A DNA stretch of 64,000 nucleotides from Acuticoccus sp. I52.16.1 (GTDB taxonomy: Bacteria; Pseudomonadota; Alphaproteobacteria; Rhizobiales; Amorphaceae): positions 248,001 to 312,000 of the forward strand of contig NZ_CP094828.1 in assembly GCF_022865125.1 (NCBI RefSeq). Direction: 5' to 3'. The notes beneath the pieces were generated by a model that saw only the letters and a program-made list of their open reading frames with translations, had not been told where the DNA came from and did not search any database. The translations under genes were made by a program, and so were the position numbers. Shown here one piece after another: positions 19,368 through 27,191 of the stretch. How positions within the stretch are numbered: position 1 is the stretch's first letter; every line of letters begins with the position of its first letter.

Positions 19368-19821
19368 AGGCGCGTTGGTCGTTGAACTGGTGAAGGCGTG
19401 CGAGGCGCATGTGATTGGCCGTGGCGCACAGCGTTCCGCAAAACTTGGTATGCTCGCCTGGCAGCGGCTTGTGGCACCTCACGCACCGGGTCCGCTCGAT
19501 ATGCGCACCAGCTCCTAGCTGCACGAAATCGGGTTGGCCTTCCGGCCACGTCGGCCGAACCGCGCCGATCATCGCCAATGCGCGAGATACGACGTCAGCG
19601 GCGATCGCGTCTGCCACGGGCCAGGCTTTCCCTTGAAGGCACAGCCTGGCCCGTAGTGCGTGTCGGATGGGCGCCTCCATCGCGAATTTTGACGGCGCGC
19701 CGCGGTCCATCGCCTCCTTCATGATCTCCGCGACGGACTCGGCCAGCATGCGCCGGCCGCGGTCGTTCAGCCTATGGGGCTTGTCGATCTGCGGAGCCGT
19801 CCATCCGGTGCGGGCAAGCAT
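19342..19821 (-). CDS. Satellite protein with C-terminal zinc finger
   Basis: A 159-residue protein starting 1 bp after the portal stop. The N-terminal 100 residues are helical with no recognised family (RRMLAESVAEIMKEAMDRG). The C-terminal part has a Cys4 finger, CVRCHKPLPGEHTKFCGTLC, followed by basic residues. The position at the end of the packaging operon suggests a role late in the cycle. Not recognised. Confidence 0.7.
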   Translation of the reverse strand: MLARTGWTAPQIDKPHRLNDRGRRMLAESVAEIMKEAMDRGAPSKFAMEAPIRHALRARLCLQGKAWPVADAIAADVVSRALAMIGAVRPTWPEGQPDFVQLGAGAHIERTRCVRCHKPLPGEHTKFCGTLCATANHMRLARLHQFNDQRAYDTAARLP

Positions 19822-19822
19822 C

Positions 19823-20872
19823 TCATGCCCAGTCGATGAACTTGAGGCCGTCCTCTACCGCCTGCGGGTCCAACCCCGCTTCTTTTGCCTGTGCCAATGC
19901 CTGAACCATGGTGGAGAATGCACGCGCCCGTCCGCCCGCGTCAAACGCCTGGAGCGGACGAATCACATCAAGCGTCACCGTCGCGCCCAGCTTGTCGGTC
20001 GCCTCCTCGGCAATGGCCGCGGCGATCGGCTGGAGCACCCATTGCGCAAGGTGCCGTTGCGCCTCCCGGATCAGCGGCCCCTGTGCCGCCGCTCCCCACA
20101 TCGCCGGCAACACGCCGTAGACCGCGCACACGCTCTCACGTGCGGCGGCAAGGCTTTCGGCCGTCATCGCCCGCTGAAGATCCGGGGTTAGGTCGTTCGG
20201 TCGCCAGTCCGCCTGCGGAGCCGGTCCGCCAGCCGCATGGACGTTCACACTCTCCCGCACCATCACCTTGCCCCGGATGCCTCGGAACTCCCGTGCAATG
20301 GCAGTCATGTCGGTTTCGGGCGCCTCGGGAAACGGGACGATCAGCGAGCCCACCGGGGCGTTGCTGTAGGTCTCGGCCAACGCAGATTCGAGCGCGTGCA
20401 ACAGGTCGCTCGTGAGGCTCGCACGCTTCAGCGGCGCGCTACCGAACCAGGGGTTCACCGGGTCAGAACCGATGATGACGTGCAGCACCTCGGACGCCAG
20501 CGCGGTTCGGCTCGTCGCTCCGCCAACGTCGGGGATGCTGACCCGGTAGGCGCGCGGCCGGCCGTTTCGGGTGGACACGTCCCAGTCGGAGACAGGCAAC
20601 AGGCCCTCGGCATCGACGACCATCACAGCCTCCCCCTTCAGCGCGAGGGAACGACCGATGCGAGCGAGGTTGCGGGTAGTGAGGAACGTCGTCCCTTCCA
20701 CATCAGCCAGTGAAAGCCCGTGCTCCCACATGGACACACAGGACTGCACGGTGCCCGTCAGCTCGGCGAGGCCGCGTGTCCCGGAGATGTACGCCTCGCG
20801 CGCCTGGATCACGTGGGCGGTGTAGCCGGTCGCCCGCTTTTCGGTCTCGGGTTTACGCCATGGCCAACGCAT
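19823..20872 (-). CDS. HK97-family portal protein
   Basis: Portal ring subunit at the capsid vertex through which DNA is packaged. 349 residues from ATG 20872 (MRWPWRKPE), shorter than the usual 400-450. Family features: GTVQSCVSMWEHGLSLADV near the N-terminus, LARIGRSLALKGEAVMVVD, the SEVLHVIIGSDPVNPWFGSAPL segment, and GVLPAMWG...REAQRHLAQWVLQPIAAAIAEE in the C-terminal half. The upstream connector gene overlaps it by 20 bp. In most HK97-type phages portal precedes protease and capsid; here it is transcribed after them. Confidence 0.85.
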   Translation of the reverse strand: MRWPWRKPETEKRATGYTAHVIQAREAYISGTRGLAELTGTVQSCVSMWEHGLSLADVEGTTFLTTRNLARIGRSLALKGEAVMVVDAEGLLPVSDWDVSTRNGRPRAYRVSIPDVGGATSRTALASEVLHVIIGSDPVNPWFGSAPLKRASLTSDLLHALESALAETYSNAPVGSLIVPFPEAPETDMTAIAREFRGIRGKVMVRESVNVHAAGGPAPQADWRPNDLTPDLQRAMTAESLAAARESVCAVYGVLPAMWGAAAQGPLIREAQRHLAQWVLQPIAAAIAEEATDKLGATVTLDVIRPLQAFDAGGRARAFSTMVQALAQAKEAGLDPQAVEDGLKFIDWA

Positions 20873-21383
20873 GCTTCGCCCTCCGGTAAGGTCTGAGAAG
20901 GTCAGCCGCGCCGCTGTACTGGAGCGCCTTGGCAACCCACGCTGCCGGCCGGTCATAGGATTCGCGGATAGCCCCGCCGAGGTCGGCGTCGTATCGGGTC
21001 ACGCCCGCGCGGTCCTCTTGATCGGCGAGGTAGGCGACAAGGCGGCTGTGAGCCTGCATGACGGCATCGGGGACAGTGCCGCCGCCGACTTCACAGGTGA
21101 TGCGCCACGTACCGCAGCGAGGCAGGATCAGCCCGCCGAGCCGGCCAGTCGAGACGGACACCGTGTTGTAGGTTGAGCCGTCCCATTCCTCGACGGTCTC
21201 GACCGTGGCGGGGCAAAGACGCGGCACCCATTCGCCGGGCCCCTCGACCACCCACACCACATCACGAGTGGTCCAGCGGTGGGCGACGTAGTGCTCGATC
21301 CGCTGCCAAGCCCAATCCGTTCCATCGGTCGTCGGATAGGTTGCCGGGATCGCCTCGTCCTCGGAGATAGTCATCGCCAGCAT
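20853..21383 (-). CDS. Head-tail connector / neck protein (gp6-like)
   Basis: A 176-residue protein starting at ATG 21383, which overlaps the protease stop (TGATG) and has a GGAGG site; an ATG at 21395 is also open. ISEDEAIPATYPTTDGTDWAWQRIEHYVAHRWTTRDVVWVVEG and the C-terminal DAVMQAHSRLVAYLADQ and AAWVAKALQYSGAADLLRPYRRAK resemble small phage head-tail connectors that dock beneath the portal. The assignment relies on pattern and on position between protease and portal; no catalytic motif exists to test. Confidence 0.65.
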   Translation of the reverse strand: MLAMTISEDEAIPATYPTTDGTDWAWQRIEHYVAHRWTTRDVVWVVEGPGEWVPRLCPATVETVEEWDGSTYNTVSVSTGRLGGLILPRCGTWRITCEVGGGTVPDAVMQAHSRLVAYLADQEDRAGVTRYDADLGGAIRESYDRPAAWVAKALQYSGAADLLRPYRRAKHALAMA

Positions 21384-21925
21384 CACGCCCTCCACCGGTA
21401 GGCGGCTGAAACGCCCTTGGCGGGGGCAGTTGCGTTCCAGGCCCGCGCTTCGATCTGTGCCGCCGGGTAGGCCGGGCGGGTGACGGCGCTGATCTCGAAC
21501 AGTGCCGCTCGGGTGATCGTCCGCAGCACGTCCGAACCGCGCCGCTCGATCCGCTCCCCGTCCCGCGCGACACGGAAGCCGGGCGACAGGCCCCGAATGA
21601 GGCCGGAGCGATGAGCAGCGAGGAAGTCACGCGCCCAGCTCGTGCCATCGTCCAGCGTCGCTTCGATCCGCAACGCGTCGTCGCCGTCTGTCAGGTGAAG
21701 CGTGCCCGCTGACCGTGAGGCCAGCGGATGCGAATAGTCATGCTGCGAGAGAAGGTGAACGTCCTCACCCGCCTCAATCCGTTCCGCGAAGGCCCGCGAG
21801 GCGACAACTTCATGCCGCCCCGGTGCCAGCTCGGTTTGCGTGTCATAGGGGAACGTCGCCCGAAGCCGGGTTGCCCCGCCCTCGCTGCGCAGTTCCAGCG
21901 CGCCGAGAGACGCCCCCCAAAGCAT
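21383..21925 (-). CDS. Prohead maturation protease (HK97 U35-like)
   Basis: Serine protease that trims the scaffold and capsid during head maturation; 180 residues from ATG 21925, 1 bp after the capsid stop. The family His is in LLSQHDYSHPLASRSAGTL and the nucleophile in SGLIRGLSPGF. ALFEISAVTRPAYPAAQIEAR at the C-terminal end is a conserved closing segment. It is placed after the capsid gene, the reverse of the usual HK97 order. Confidence 0.85.
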   Translation of the reverse strand: MLWGASLGALELRSEGGATRLRATFPYDTQTELAPGRHEVVASRAFAERIEAGEDVHLLSQHDYSHPLASRSAGTLHLTDGDDALRIEATLDDGTSWARDFLAAHRSGLIRGLSPGFRVARDGERIERRGSDVLRTITRAALFEISAVTRPAYPAAQIEARAWNATAPAKGVSAAYRWRA

Positions 21926-21926
21926 C

Positions 21927-23141
21927 TTAGGAGCCCGGTTCGAGCACGCGCACCTGCTCCTGGCGCGGCACGGCGAGATCAACCGTGAGCAGGCCGGTGA
22001 GGCGCAGGCCACCGGACGCCGCGTCGCTGTAGGGATCGCGGATCAGGTCCACGCCACCCCACATGCCGAGGTAGGCCGGAGCGAGGCCACCGGCGGTGAC
22101 GGTCAGAACAGCCGTTCCGGCGGTCAGTTGCGTCGCGCGGGCGATGTTGCCTGCCCCAATGTGGCGGGCCAACCGGTCCCACTCGGTAATGCCTGAACCG
22201 GCGTCCCACACGGCATCATCCAGCGCGGACCACATGGCCGGGGTCATCGCCATCCGCACCTGCCCCGGATCGCTGATCGCGTTGGCATCCATGAACTCGA
22301 CGATCTCGGCTTTGACCGTGCTCCAGTAGTCAGCCCACGTTCCGGTATTGAGCGCGGCGGTGACGATGCCGGTCGGCTGGCCGGAGGCGCCGGAACCCAC
22401 CAGAATAGCGCGGTCCAGCTCGGCGCCGATTGCCGCTGCCATGTCCCGGCGGATGGCTGTTTCGAGACCGCCGCCCACCTGTTTCAGCGACTTGCGCGAA
22501 ACCGCCATGCGAGCGCCGAGGGTGTGGTCGGGCGAAAGCGTCGCCTCGGTCGTCTGGAACGCGGTCGGCCCGGTGACGTCTGCGCCTTCCGAAGCCGCCC
22601 AGCCGGCCACGGCCCCCTGCGTGGCGATCGGATACTCGACGGTGCCGTGGTCGATATTCACCGACGACACGCCGAGGCGGGAGGCCACCGAAGTCGGAAA
22701 CAGTCTGTCGAAGATGCCTCGGGTCTGCTTCGGCTCCACAAGGTCGCCGGAGACGGTGTTACGCACCTCCAGGGCTTCCAGCGGGATCGGCATGCCGGTG
22801 TAGGCACCCTGAGCTCGCATCTCCTGGATTACCTCGGCCGTCTGGCCGCTGATCTGATGCCCGTGGTCGAGAGCAGCCACCACCTGGCGCACCTCGAATG
22901 CTCCCACGAGGTCGGCAAACTGTCGGCCCTCGCGGGTCTCCAGCTCGGCGCCGGCCTCACGACGCTCGGTGTCTTCGCTGACGAGCGCCGCGCGATAGCG
23001 CACCTCGTTGTTGCGATATTCGGTGTCCAGCGTTTCCATGGACCGAAGCTCGGCCTCGTTCGTGGTTTCCTTGCCCACAAGCTCGGCGAGGTTCTGACGG
23101 ATCTCGCTCTGACGCCGCGAGATCTTGACGGATTCAAGCAT
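21927..23141 (-). CDS. Major capsid protein (HK97 fold)
   Basis: 404 residues from ATG 23141 with an AAGGGAG site; a longer reading to 23243 overlaps the HNH gene and is spurious. An N-terminal helical delta-domain of about 100 residues (QSEIRQNLAELVGKETTNEAELRSMETLD) precedes the shell domain. The shell has IFDRLFPTSVASRLGVSSVNI, FQTTEATLSPDHTLGARMAVSRKSLKQ, DMAAAIGAELDRAILVGSGASGQPTGIV and the C-terminal SDAASGGLRLTGLLTVDLAV, all typical of HK97-type capsids with a cleavable delta-domain. It overlaps the HNH stop by 8 bp. Confidence 0.92.
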   Translation of the reverse strand: MLESVKISRRQSEIRQNLAELVGKETTNEAELRSMETLDTEYRNNEVRYRAALVSEDTERREAGAELETREGRQFADLVGAFEVRQVVAALDHGHQISGQTAEVIQEMRAQGAYTGMPIPLEALEVRNTVSGDLVEPKQTRGIFDRLFPTSVASRLGVSSVNIDHGTVEYPIATQGAVAGWAASEGADVTGPTAFQTTEATLSPDHTLGARMAVSRKSLKQVGGGLETAIRRDMAAAIGAELDRAILVGSGASGQPTGIVTAALNTGTWADYWSTVKAEIVEFMDANAISDPGQVRMAMTPAMWSALDDAVWDAGSGITEWDRLARHIGAGNIARATQLTAGTAVLTVTAGGLAPAYLGMWGGVDLIRDPYSDAASGGLRLTGLLTVDLAVPRQEQVRVLEPGS

Positions 23142-23448
23142 TGATTGCTCCCTTGGTGAGAAGATCGCGCCATGCCTTGCGTTCGGGCGGCAAGGGCGCG
23201 AATCCCACCTCCCTTGCGGTTTTGCTCGCGTGGCAGCCGCCACAGAGCGATTGAAGGTTGGTCAGGTCGTGGGCGAGGTCGGGACGGTCCCGCACCGGCA
23301 GGATGTGATCCACCTCAAGGCGGCCGCGGTGGCCGCATGCGACGCACTCGAAGCCGTCGCGCCGCAGCGCCTCCAGCCGCAGCGCCGCCCACCGGGCGCC
23401 ACGAGTCACGGCTTTACTGTGTCGCCGATAGTCCGCATCGCGCGTCAT
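23134..23448 (-). CDS. Phage HNH endonuclease
   Basis: A 104-residue nuclease from ATG 23448, overlapping the upstream stop as ATGA. The HNH core is VACGHRGRLEVDHILPVRDRPDLAHDLTNLQSLCGGCHASKTARE: two CxxC zinc pairs, catalytic His in VDHI, and Asn in LTNLQ. HNH proteins encoded beside terminases assist cos-type cleavage in HK97-like phages, and are a regular component of capsid-forming satellites. The arrangement supports cohesive-end packaging, though no cos site could be identified by eye. Confidence 0.9.
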   Translation of the reverse strand: MTRDADYRRHSKAVTRGARWAALRLEALRRDGFECVACGHRGRLEVDHILPVRDRPDLAHDLTNLQSLCGGCHASKTAREVGFAPLPPERKAWRDLLTKGAINA

Positions 23449-23810
23449 CGGCCCACCCGCATGTCGAAGAACAGCGGTTCGCCATCGGTCGCGAGGCGGG
23501 CGACGCTGGTGATGATCCAGTCCTCGCTGCCGATCCACAGCGCGTCGGCGGTGTCAGGTTCGATCGGTAGTCCCTCTGTCGAGATGAGGACGCGAACGTC
23601 GCCCGGCTCAAGCGAACCGGTTTGCTGGTGCGCCAGCACGACGTTCGCGTCGATCACGGCCGCCCTAGCGGGATACGCTGTCGGCTCGCCGGGGATCTCG
23701 TTCCCATAGCCGTCGTCGGTCGGCTCACCGGGGCGCATGATCACCGCATCCTGCCCGAACCTTGCGATCAGACGGCGCGCGATCAGCTCCCATGCCGGGT
23801 TTACGACCAT
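23445..23810 (-). CDS. Head-closure/head-tail adaptor-like protein
   Basis: A 121-residue protein overlapping the terminase end by 10 bp. A beta-rich sequence with DGYGNEIPGEPTAYPARAAVIDANV, EPGDVRVLIS and ALWIGSEDWIITSVARLATDGEPLFFDMRV resembles small stopper or adaptor proteins of siphophage necks. No catalytic motif. The name is a structural guess from pattern and neighbours; such a protein would offer the docking surface for a helper-phage tail. Confidence 0.55.
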   Translation of the reverse strand: MVVNPAWELIARRLIARFGQDAVIMRPGEPTDDGYGNEIPGEPTAYPARAAVIDANVVLAHQQTGSLEPGDVRVLISTEGLPIEPDTADALWIGSEDWIITSVARLATDGEPLFFDMRVGR

Positions 23811-25330
23811 GCGAACCTCCCCTTGGCGTTGGAGTGCCCGGACATTCGCACCCCTTGGGCGACGGCGATGACGGCTGCCGCCGCCGCATCGATGCGGCCG
23901 GTCGATCGGCCCTTGGCCAGTTTGTGATTGCCTGCCGGGTCCACGACGGTGATGGCGTCTGCGAATGCCGAGCGCAGCAGCAGGGAGGGCAGGCAGCGAA
24001 CCTTCCCCTCGAACAGCGCCCGCCGGAACCGCTCCACATCCTCAGAGCCATCCCGCCAACCCATGCCACGCCAGACGCACGGCACACGCTCCAGCCCGGC
24101 CGCCCGTAGCGCCTCCACGAACTCGGCGTGTCGGAACCTGTCACCCACGACCGCGGCCGGCGCCTGCCCGTCGAGACGCGCCACCACGTCCGACAGGAAC
24201 CGGCCCACCGGCACCGTGGTCGCGCCCATCGTCACCAGCTCGCCCCGGTCGGCCATCTCGACGTAGCGCCCGGACACACCATCCGACGCGCCGCGATCCG
24301 AGAGGCCCGGTTGCGTCGGAAACGCGGCGAGGGTTTCGAGCCTGCCCGTCGTCGGCCAGAACAGCGCCGCCGCACTCATGGAACGCGAGCCGCCAAGGTC
24401 CACACCCAGCACCACAGGCCCCTCGCGCTTGGGAAGATCGGCCGGCGCTATTTCGGCAGCGAGCCATTCATCGACCGTGACCAGCACCGATCGGTCATCG
24501 CTTGCGACGCGCTCGTTTCGGTTCAGATTGCGGAATGATGAAAGCGCCGAGCCGCCGCGGGCGATAGCGCGCCACGCCTGTGCCTGGAGCCAGTCGGGTG
24601 TAGAGCCGATGCCTTCGCGGGCGCCGGGGTTCGCCACCAGCAGGCTTTCGAGATCGTCGGGCGGCAGACCCGGCTCGGGGCGGTGTTCTTGAACATATGA
24701 ACCCGGCGGAGGCTCATCCAGCCAGCGGGAAAACGTGTTCGTGTCATCCGGTGCGCTAGTGCTGATGATTAGCGCCCGACCGTCGCGCTTGCCGAGGCCG
24801 GACAGGATCGCGTTTTCGAGATTGTCGCCCTTCTCGCGCTCCCAGGCAGCGCGCTCATCGAGGATTGCCAGCGTCGGAGCACCGCCAAGGATCGACTTGC
24901 CGTCAGCCGCGATGACGCGGGCCAGCCCGCCACCGTTCCCCGCCGTCTCCACCTCCAGCTTGGAGCCGCGGCGGATGGTGAACTGTTCCTGATCCTCCTC
25001 GGGTAGCCCCTCTATGAATCCGACCAGGAAGTTGAATGCGGTCCGCGCCTGATCTCGGTTTCGGGCTGCGAAGATGATTTCACGCTTGGGCTGTGGAGCG
25101 ATCTCGCCGACGAGGTGTCCTAGGGCGAGGCCGGCCGCGAGCGCCGTTTTCGCATTGCCTCGACCGATCGACAGCAGGCCAACCGCCACGTCTTTGGCGA
25201 AGGCGCCCCGCACGAAGTCCTTCTGGTAGCTCGCCAGCTTCAGCCGCTTACCAGCCGCGCGTCCCTCGGGAACCGTGAGCGTCGGCAGGAACTGCAGCGC
25301 CGCCATGGCATCCTTGGAGGCGCGCACCAT
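23801..25330 (-). CDS. Terminase large subunit
   Basis: DNA-packaging motor of 509 residues. The ATPase half has a P-loop-like SIGRGNAKT (about 54-62) and Walker B PTLAILDERAAW (about 152-163, Asp158-Glu159), with the coupling motif IISTSAPDD. The RNase H-like nuclease half has VVLGVDLGGS (Asp311), VVGDRFRH (Asp396) and the closing GRIDAAAAAVIAVAQG (Asp480). Both halves are intact, so the element should package its own DNA. The upstream small reading frame ends in TGATG at this start. No convincing small terminase gene was found. Confidence 0.92.
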   Translation of the reverse strand: MVRASKDAMAALQFLPTLTVPEGRAAGKRLKLASYQKDFVRGAFAKDVAVGLLSIGRGNAKTALAAGLALGHLVGEIAPQPKREIIFAARNRDQARTAFNFLVGFIEGLPEEDQEQFTIRRGSKLEVETAGNGGGLARVIAADGKSILGGAPTLAILDERAAWEREKGDNLENAILSGLGKRDGRALIISTSAPDDTNTFSRWLDEPPPGSYVQEHRPEPGLPPDDLESLLVANPGAREGIGSTPDWLQAQAWRAIARGGSALSSFRNLNRNERVASDDRSVLVTVDEWLAAEIAPADLPKREGPVVLGVDLGGSRSMSAAALFWPTTGRLETLAAFPTQPGLSDRGASDGVSGRYVEMADRGELVTMGATTVPVGRFLSDVVARLDGQAPAAVVGDRFRHAEFVEALRAAGLERVPCVWRGMGWRDGSEDVERFRRALFEGKVRCLPSLLLRSAFADAITVVDPAGNHKLAKGRSTGRIDAAAAAVIAVAQGVRMSGHSNAKGRFAWS

Positions 25331-25560
25331 CAGCCCAGCCCCCGGATTTTTTTCGGGAGCGAGAAAGGAACAGTCCCCCCGCCGGTCCCGCCGTTCAGCG
25401 GAAACGCGAGCATTGGGACCGCTAGTGTGCCTGCGATGACGGGCAATGCGCTGCCTCCGATACGGTATCTAAATACCATTGCCGAAAAGGTATTCCCATA
25501 CCTTGTTGTCGAGTTGTCCCCATCTTGTGGCGAGCCACACAGAAGCGCGTACAGCGCCAT
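25330..25560 (-). CDS. Doubtful small ORF coupled to terminase start
   Basis: A 76-codon reading whose stop overlaps the terminase start (TGATG). It ends in GGTGGGTVPFSLPKKIRGLG. The operator-like dyads at 25464-25502 fall inside it, which argues that its 5' part is really promoter DNA. A run of seven A residues (minus strand, near 25347-25353) lies close to its end. It could be a remnant or minimal small terminase, but nothing in the sequence proves this. Confidence 0.25.
   Translation of the reverse strand: MALYALLCGSPQDGDNSTTRYGNTFSAMVFRYRIGGSALPVIAGTLAVPMLAFPLNGGTGGGTVPFSLPKKIRGLG
25464..25502. promoter_or_regulatory. Paired operator-like dyads GGTAT-N4-ATACC
   Basis: Two identical 5-bp inverted repeats with 4-bp centres, at 25464-25477 and 25489-25502, 25 bp apart centre to centre. 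They lie in the divergent region between the packaging operon (minus) and the HTH gene (plus), in AT-rich DNA unlike the surroundings. Two spaced copies suggest cooperative binding by a regulator that switches the late packaging promoter, perhaps the HTH protein at 25702 or a helper-phage factor. Confidence 0.55.
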
Positions 25561-25672
25561 CGTGAGGGTGGGATGGGCACTGCTGCGCGAGTGGGGGTGC
25601 CGCCACTCAGAGCAAGCCGGAAGGGCGGCAATCGCTACTGTAAGGGAGCTTTCGCTTGTCCCGCAAAATATG

Positions 25673-25684
25673 TATCAATTGATA
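25673..25684. promoter_or_regulatory. Perfect 12-bp palindrome upstream of the HTH gene
   Basis: TATCAATTGATA, ending 17 bp before the start codon at 25702 and just before its GCAGGAGG ribosome site. Its location at the likely promoter suggests an autoregulatory operator. Low-GC composition supports a promoter here. Confidence 0.4.
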
Positions 25685-25701
25685 TTGGTACGCAGGAGGC
25701 G

Positions 25702-26112
25702 ATGATGCAGGACCCACTGGCCGACACACATGTCACGATGCTGTCGCGCCCACCCTCATCGGGGCCGGGTAGCGGCAAAGATGCGTGGCGCGCTTACGCG
25801 GTGGCGATGTCTGACGGCAACGAATACCTGTGGTCGCTGCTAGAGCATCAGTCGGCAGCGATCCGTGAGTTGACGGCTGAAGTTGAGTTGTTGCGGACAC
25901 AGATTGCGACGCGCAAGCCGAAGGGTGGCCGGCCACGGACGCCGGACCAGACGGTGCGTCGCATCGAGGCGTCACTCGCCGAGGGGCTTAGCGTGCGTGA
26001 AGCGGCGGCCCGGCATGGGGTGTCGCCCATGACGGTCGCTCGCATCGGGCAGCGGGCCAAGGCGCGAGCGCAGTCGGGCGAACGTGGGTTGAAAGCATCG
26101 GATGAGGGGTAA
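25702..26112 (+). CDS. Helix-turn-helix DNA-binding protein of the satellite
   Basis: A 136-residue protein starting at ATG 25702 (or 25705) behind GCAGGAGG. Central helical segment (EHQSAAIRELTAEVELLRTQIATRK) could be a short coiled coil for dimerisation. The C-terminal half is a resolvase/Hin-like HTH: GGRPRTPDQTVRRIEASLAEGLSVREAAARHGVSPMTVARIGQR. No recombinase catalytic domain. It is the only plus-strand gene in the island, divergent from the packaging operon, so a switch regulator is a reasonable inference. Confidence 0.8.
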   Translation: MMQDPLADTHVTMLSRPPSSGPGSGKDAWRAYAVAMSDGNEYLWSLLEHQSAAIRELTAEVELLRTQIATRKPKGGRPRTPDQTVRRIEASLAEGLSVREAAARHGVSPMTVARIGQRAKARAQSGERGLKASDEG

Positions 26113-26156
26113 GGGGCGGCACAAGGAGAGGCGTCCCTACGTGGTAAGTTAAGGAT

Positions 26157-26317
26157 GAGCTAGTTTTTATGTCAGGCCGCACACCAAAACGGCCCGATCC
26201 GACATAGTTTCTATGTCAGCCTGAGCTAATTTCTATGTCAGCCGCGGCCAATCCGACATAGTTTCTATGTCAGGGGCGACATAGTTTCTATGTCAGGGGC
26301 GACATAGTTTCTATGTC
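26157..26317. repeat. Six iteron-like palindromes (candidate replication origin)
   Basis: Four perfect copies of GACATAGTTTCTATGTC (7-bp arms around TTT) at 26201-26217, 26255-26271, 26278-26294 and 26301-26317. Two degenerate copies at 26157-26173 and 26223-26239 keep the right half and change the left to GAGCTAG/A. The last three are 23 bp apart, about two helical turns. The final copy overlaps the stop of the replication-like gene. Regular spacing beside a winged-helix gene suggests an iteron origin; a multi-site operator or transcription terminator is possible. Confidence 0.75.
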
Positions 26318-26816
26318 AGGGTTTTTCCTTGGGCTTGAGCTTCACGACGTTGCCGACACGCTTCCGGCCGTTACGCCCCTGCGGGTTGTTGGCGTTTGTC
26401 ACATGCACCGGATAATCGCGGCCTTCTCGCCAGTCGCGGTACAGCTTGCGCCCGTCCTGCTTCTCGCTCGCCGGCATCTTCAGCTCGGTGAGTTCGAATG
26501 CGGGTGAACACGCCACACCCTCTACCCCCAGGCGCGCGTGTTCGGTAACGATAACGAAGCCTTTCGCCTGAAGGTCATGGAAGGCGAGCCGTGCGGTCTG
26601 CTGCGTGACGCCAAGCCGTTCGGCCGCCTGTCGGGTCGATAGCCTGATCTTGCCGTTGTTGTTGTAGTCTTTCCCCCTCCACTCCAGCTTGAGCCACGGG
26701 TAGAGAGCCTGCGCTGTCGTGGAAAGAGCCCGCCAAGCAGGCTCCTCCATCATCGTCCGCACCATCTGGGTCCAGTGCTCACCGCGTTGGTCCTTGCTCC
26801 GCCCCCGCCGCTTCAT
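26316..26816 (-). CDS. Winged-helix replication-initiator-like protein
   Basis: A 166-residue basic protein. The core EPAWRALSTTAQALYPWLKLEWRGKDYNNNGKIRLSTRQAAERLGVTQQTARLAFHDLQAKGFVIV has a clear winged-helix DNA-binding pattern as found in small plasmid or island replication proteins. The C-terminal part is Lys/Arg-rich. It ends within the sixth palindrome, so it may bind those repeats. It overlaps the upstream 52-residue gene by 4 bp (ATGA). There is no primase or helicase domain; host polymerase and helicase would have to be recruited. Confidence 0.65.
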   Translation of the reverse strand: MKRRGRSKDQRGEHWTQMVRTMMEEPAWRALSTTAQALYPWLKLEWRGKDYNNNGKIRLSTRQAAERLGVTQQTARLAFHDLQAKGFVIVTEHARLGVEGVACSPAFELTELKMPASEKQDGRKLYRDWREGRDYPVHVTNANNPQGRNGRKRVGNVVKLKPKEKP

Positions 26817-26971
26817 TTCACGGACCTAGCGTTCATTGCGAGGCGAACCACCTCGCACGCCTCGTTCGCGGTGAGCCCGAAGCGGCGCCGGAGTTCCGGC
26901 ACCGCGGGGCGTGGCTTCGGATCGGCACCGCTGTACCAATCCGCGGCCTCGATGATCTTGGTGTCAGCCAC
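26813..26971 (-). CDS. Small satellite protein, unknown
   Basis: 52 residues from GTG 26971, overlapping the preceding gene's stop and the following start. The sequence TKIIEAADWYSGADPKPRPAVPELRRRFGLTANEACEVVRLAM contains a helix-turn-helix-like C-terminal half. The longer ATG reading to 27109 runs deep into the neighbour and is rejected. Function unknown. Confidence 0.6.
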   Translation of the reverse strand: MADTKIIEAADWYSGADPKPRPAVPELRRRFGLTANEACEVVRLAMNARSVK

Positions 26972-27191
26972 CCGAATGGCCCTCCCAAAGGTCCTCAACG
27001 GTGACGATGGGGAAGTCGTCTCGCCGAAGCTGCGCGGCGGCAGCGTGGGCGCCGGCCAACGCCTCGCGGTGGGAGGCGAACTCGGCGTAGACGAGCGAGC
27101 AATCGTCAATCACTACCCAGGTGCCAGGCTTATTCGAGAGCCGGGCCACGGTGATCACGACGGGGTCGGTGAACCGTTCCGCAGCACTCAT
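26964..27191 (-). CDS. Small satellite protein, unknown
   Basis: 75 residues from ATG 27191, overlapping the upstream stop as ATGA. The pattern WVVIDDCSLVYAEFASHREALAGAHAAAAQL is reminiscent of small DUF2188-like proteins with a beta-beta-alpha arrangement, but the match is weak. It belongs to the tightly overlapped early operon. The longer in-frame reading to 27614 is antisense-type noise across two neighbours. Confidence 0.6.
   Translation of the reverse strand: MSAAERFTDPVVITVARLSNKPGTWVVIDDCSLVYAEFASHREALAGAHAAAAQLRRDDFPIVTVEDLWEGHSGG

Noticed and set aside
25330-25560. Small terminase gene
   Set aside because: Too short, no HTH-like DNA-binding segment, and the operator-like dyads lie within it; kept only as a doubtful ORF.
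26157-26317. CRISPR array
   Set aside because: Units are palindromic with irregular spacing, spacers as short as 6 bp, and no cas genes.
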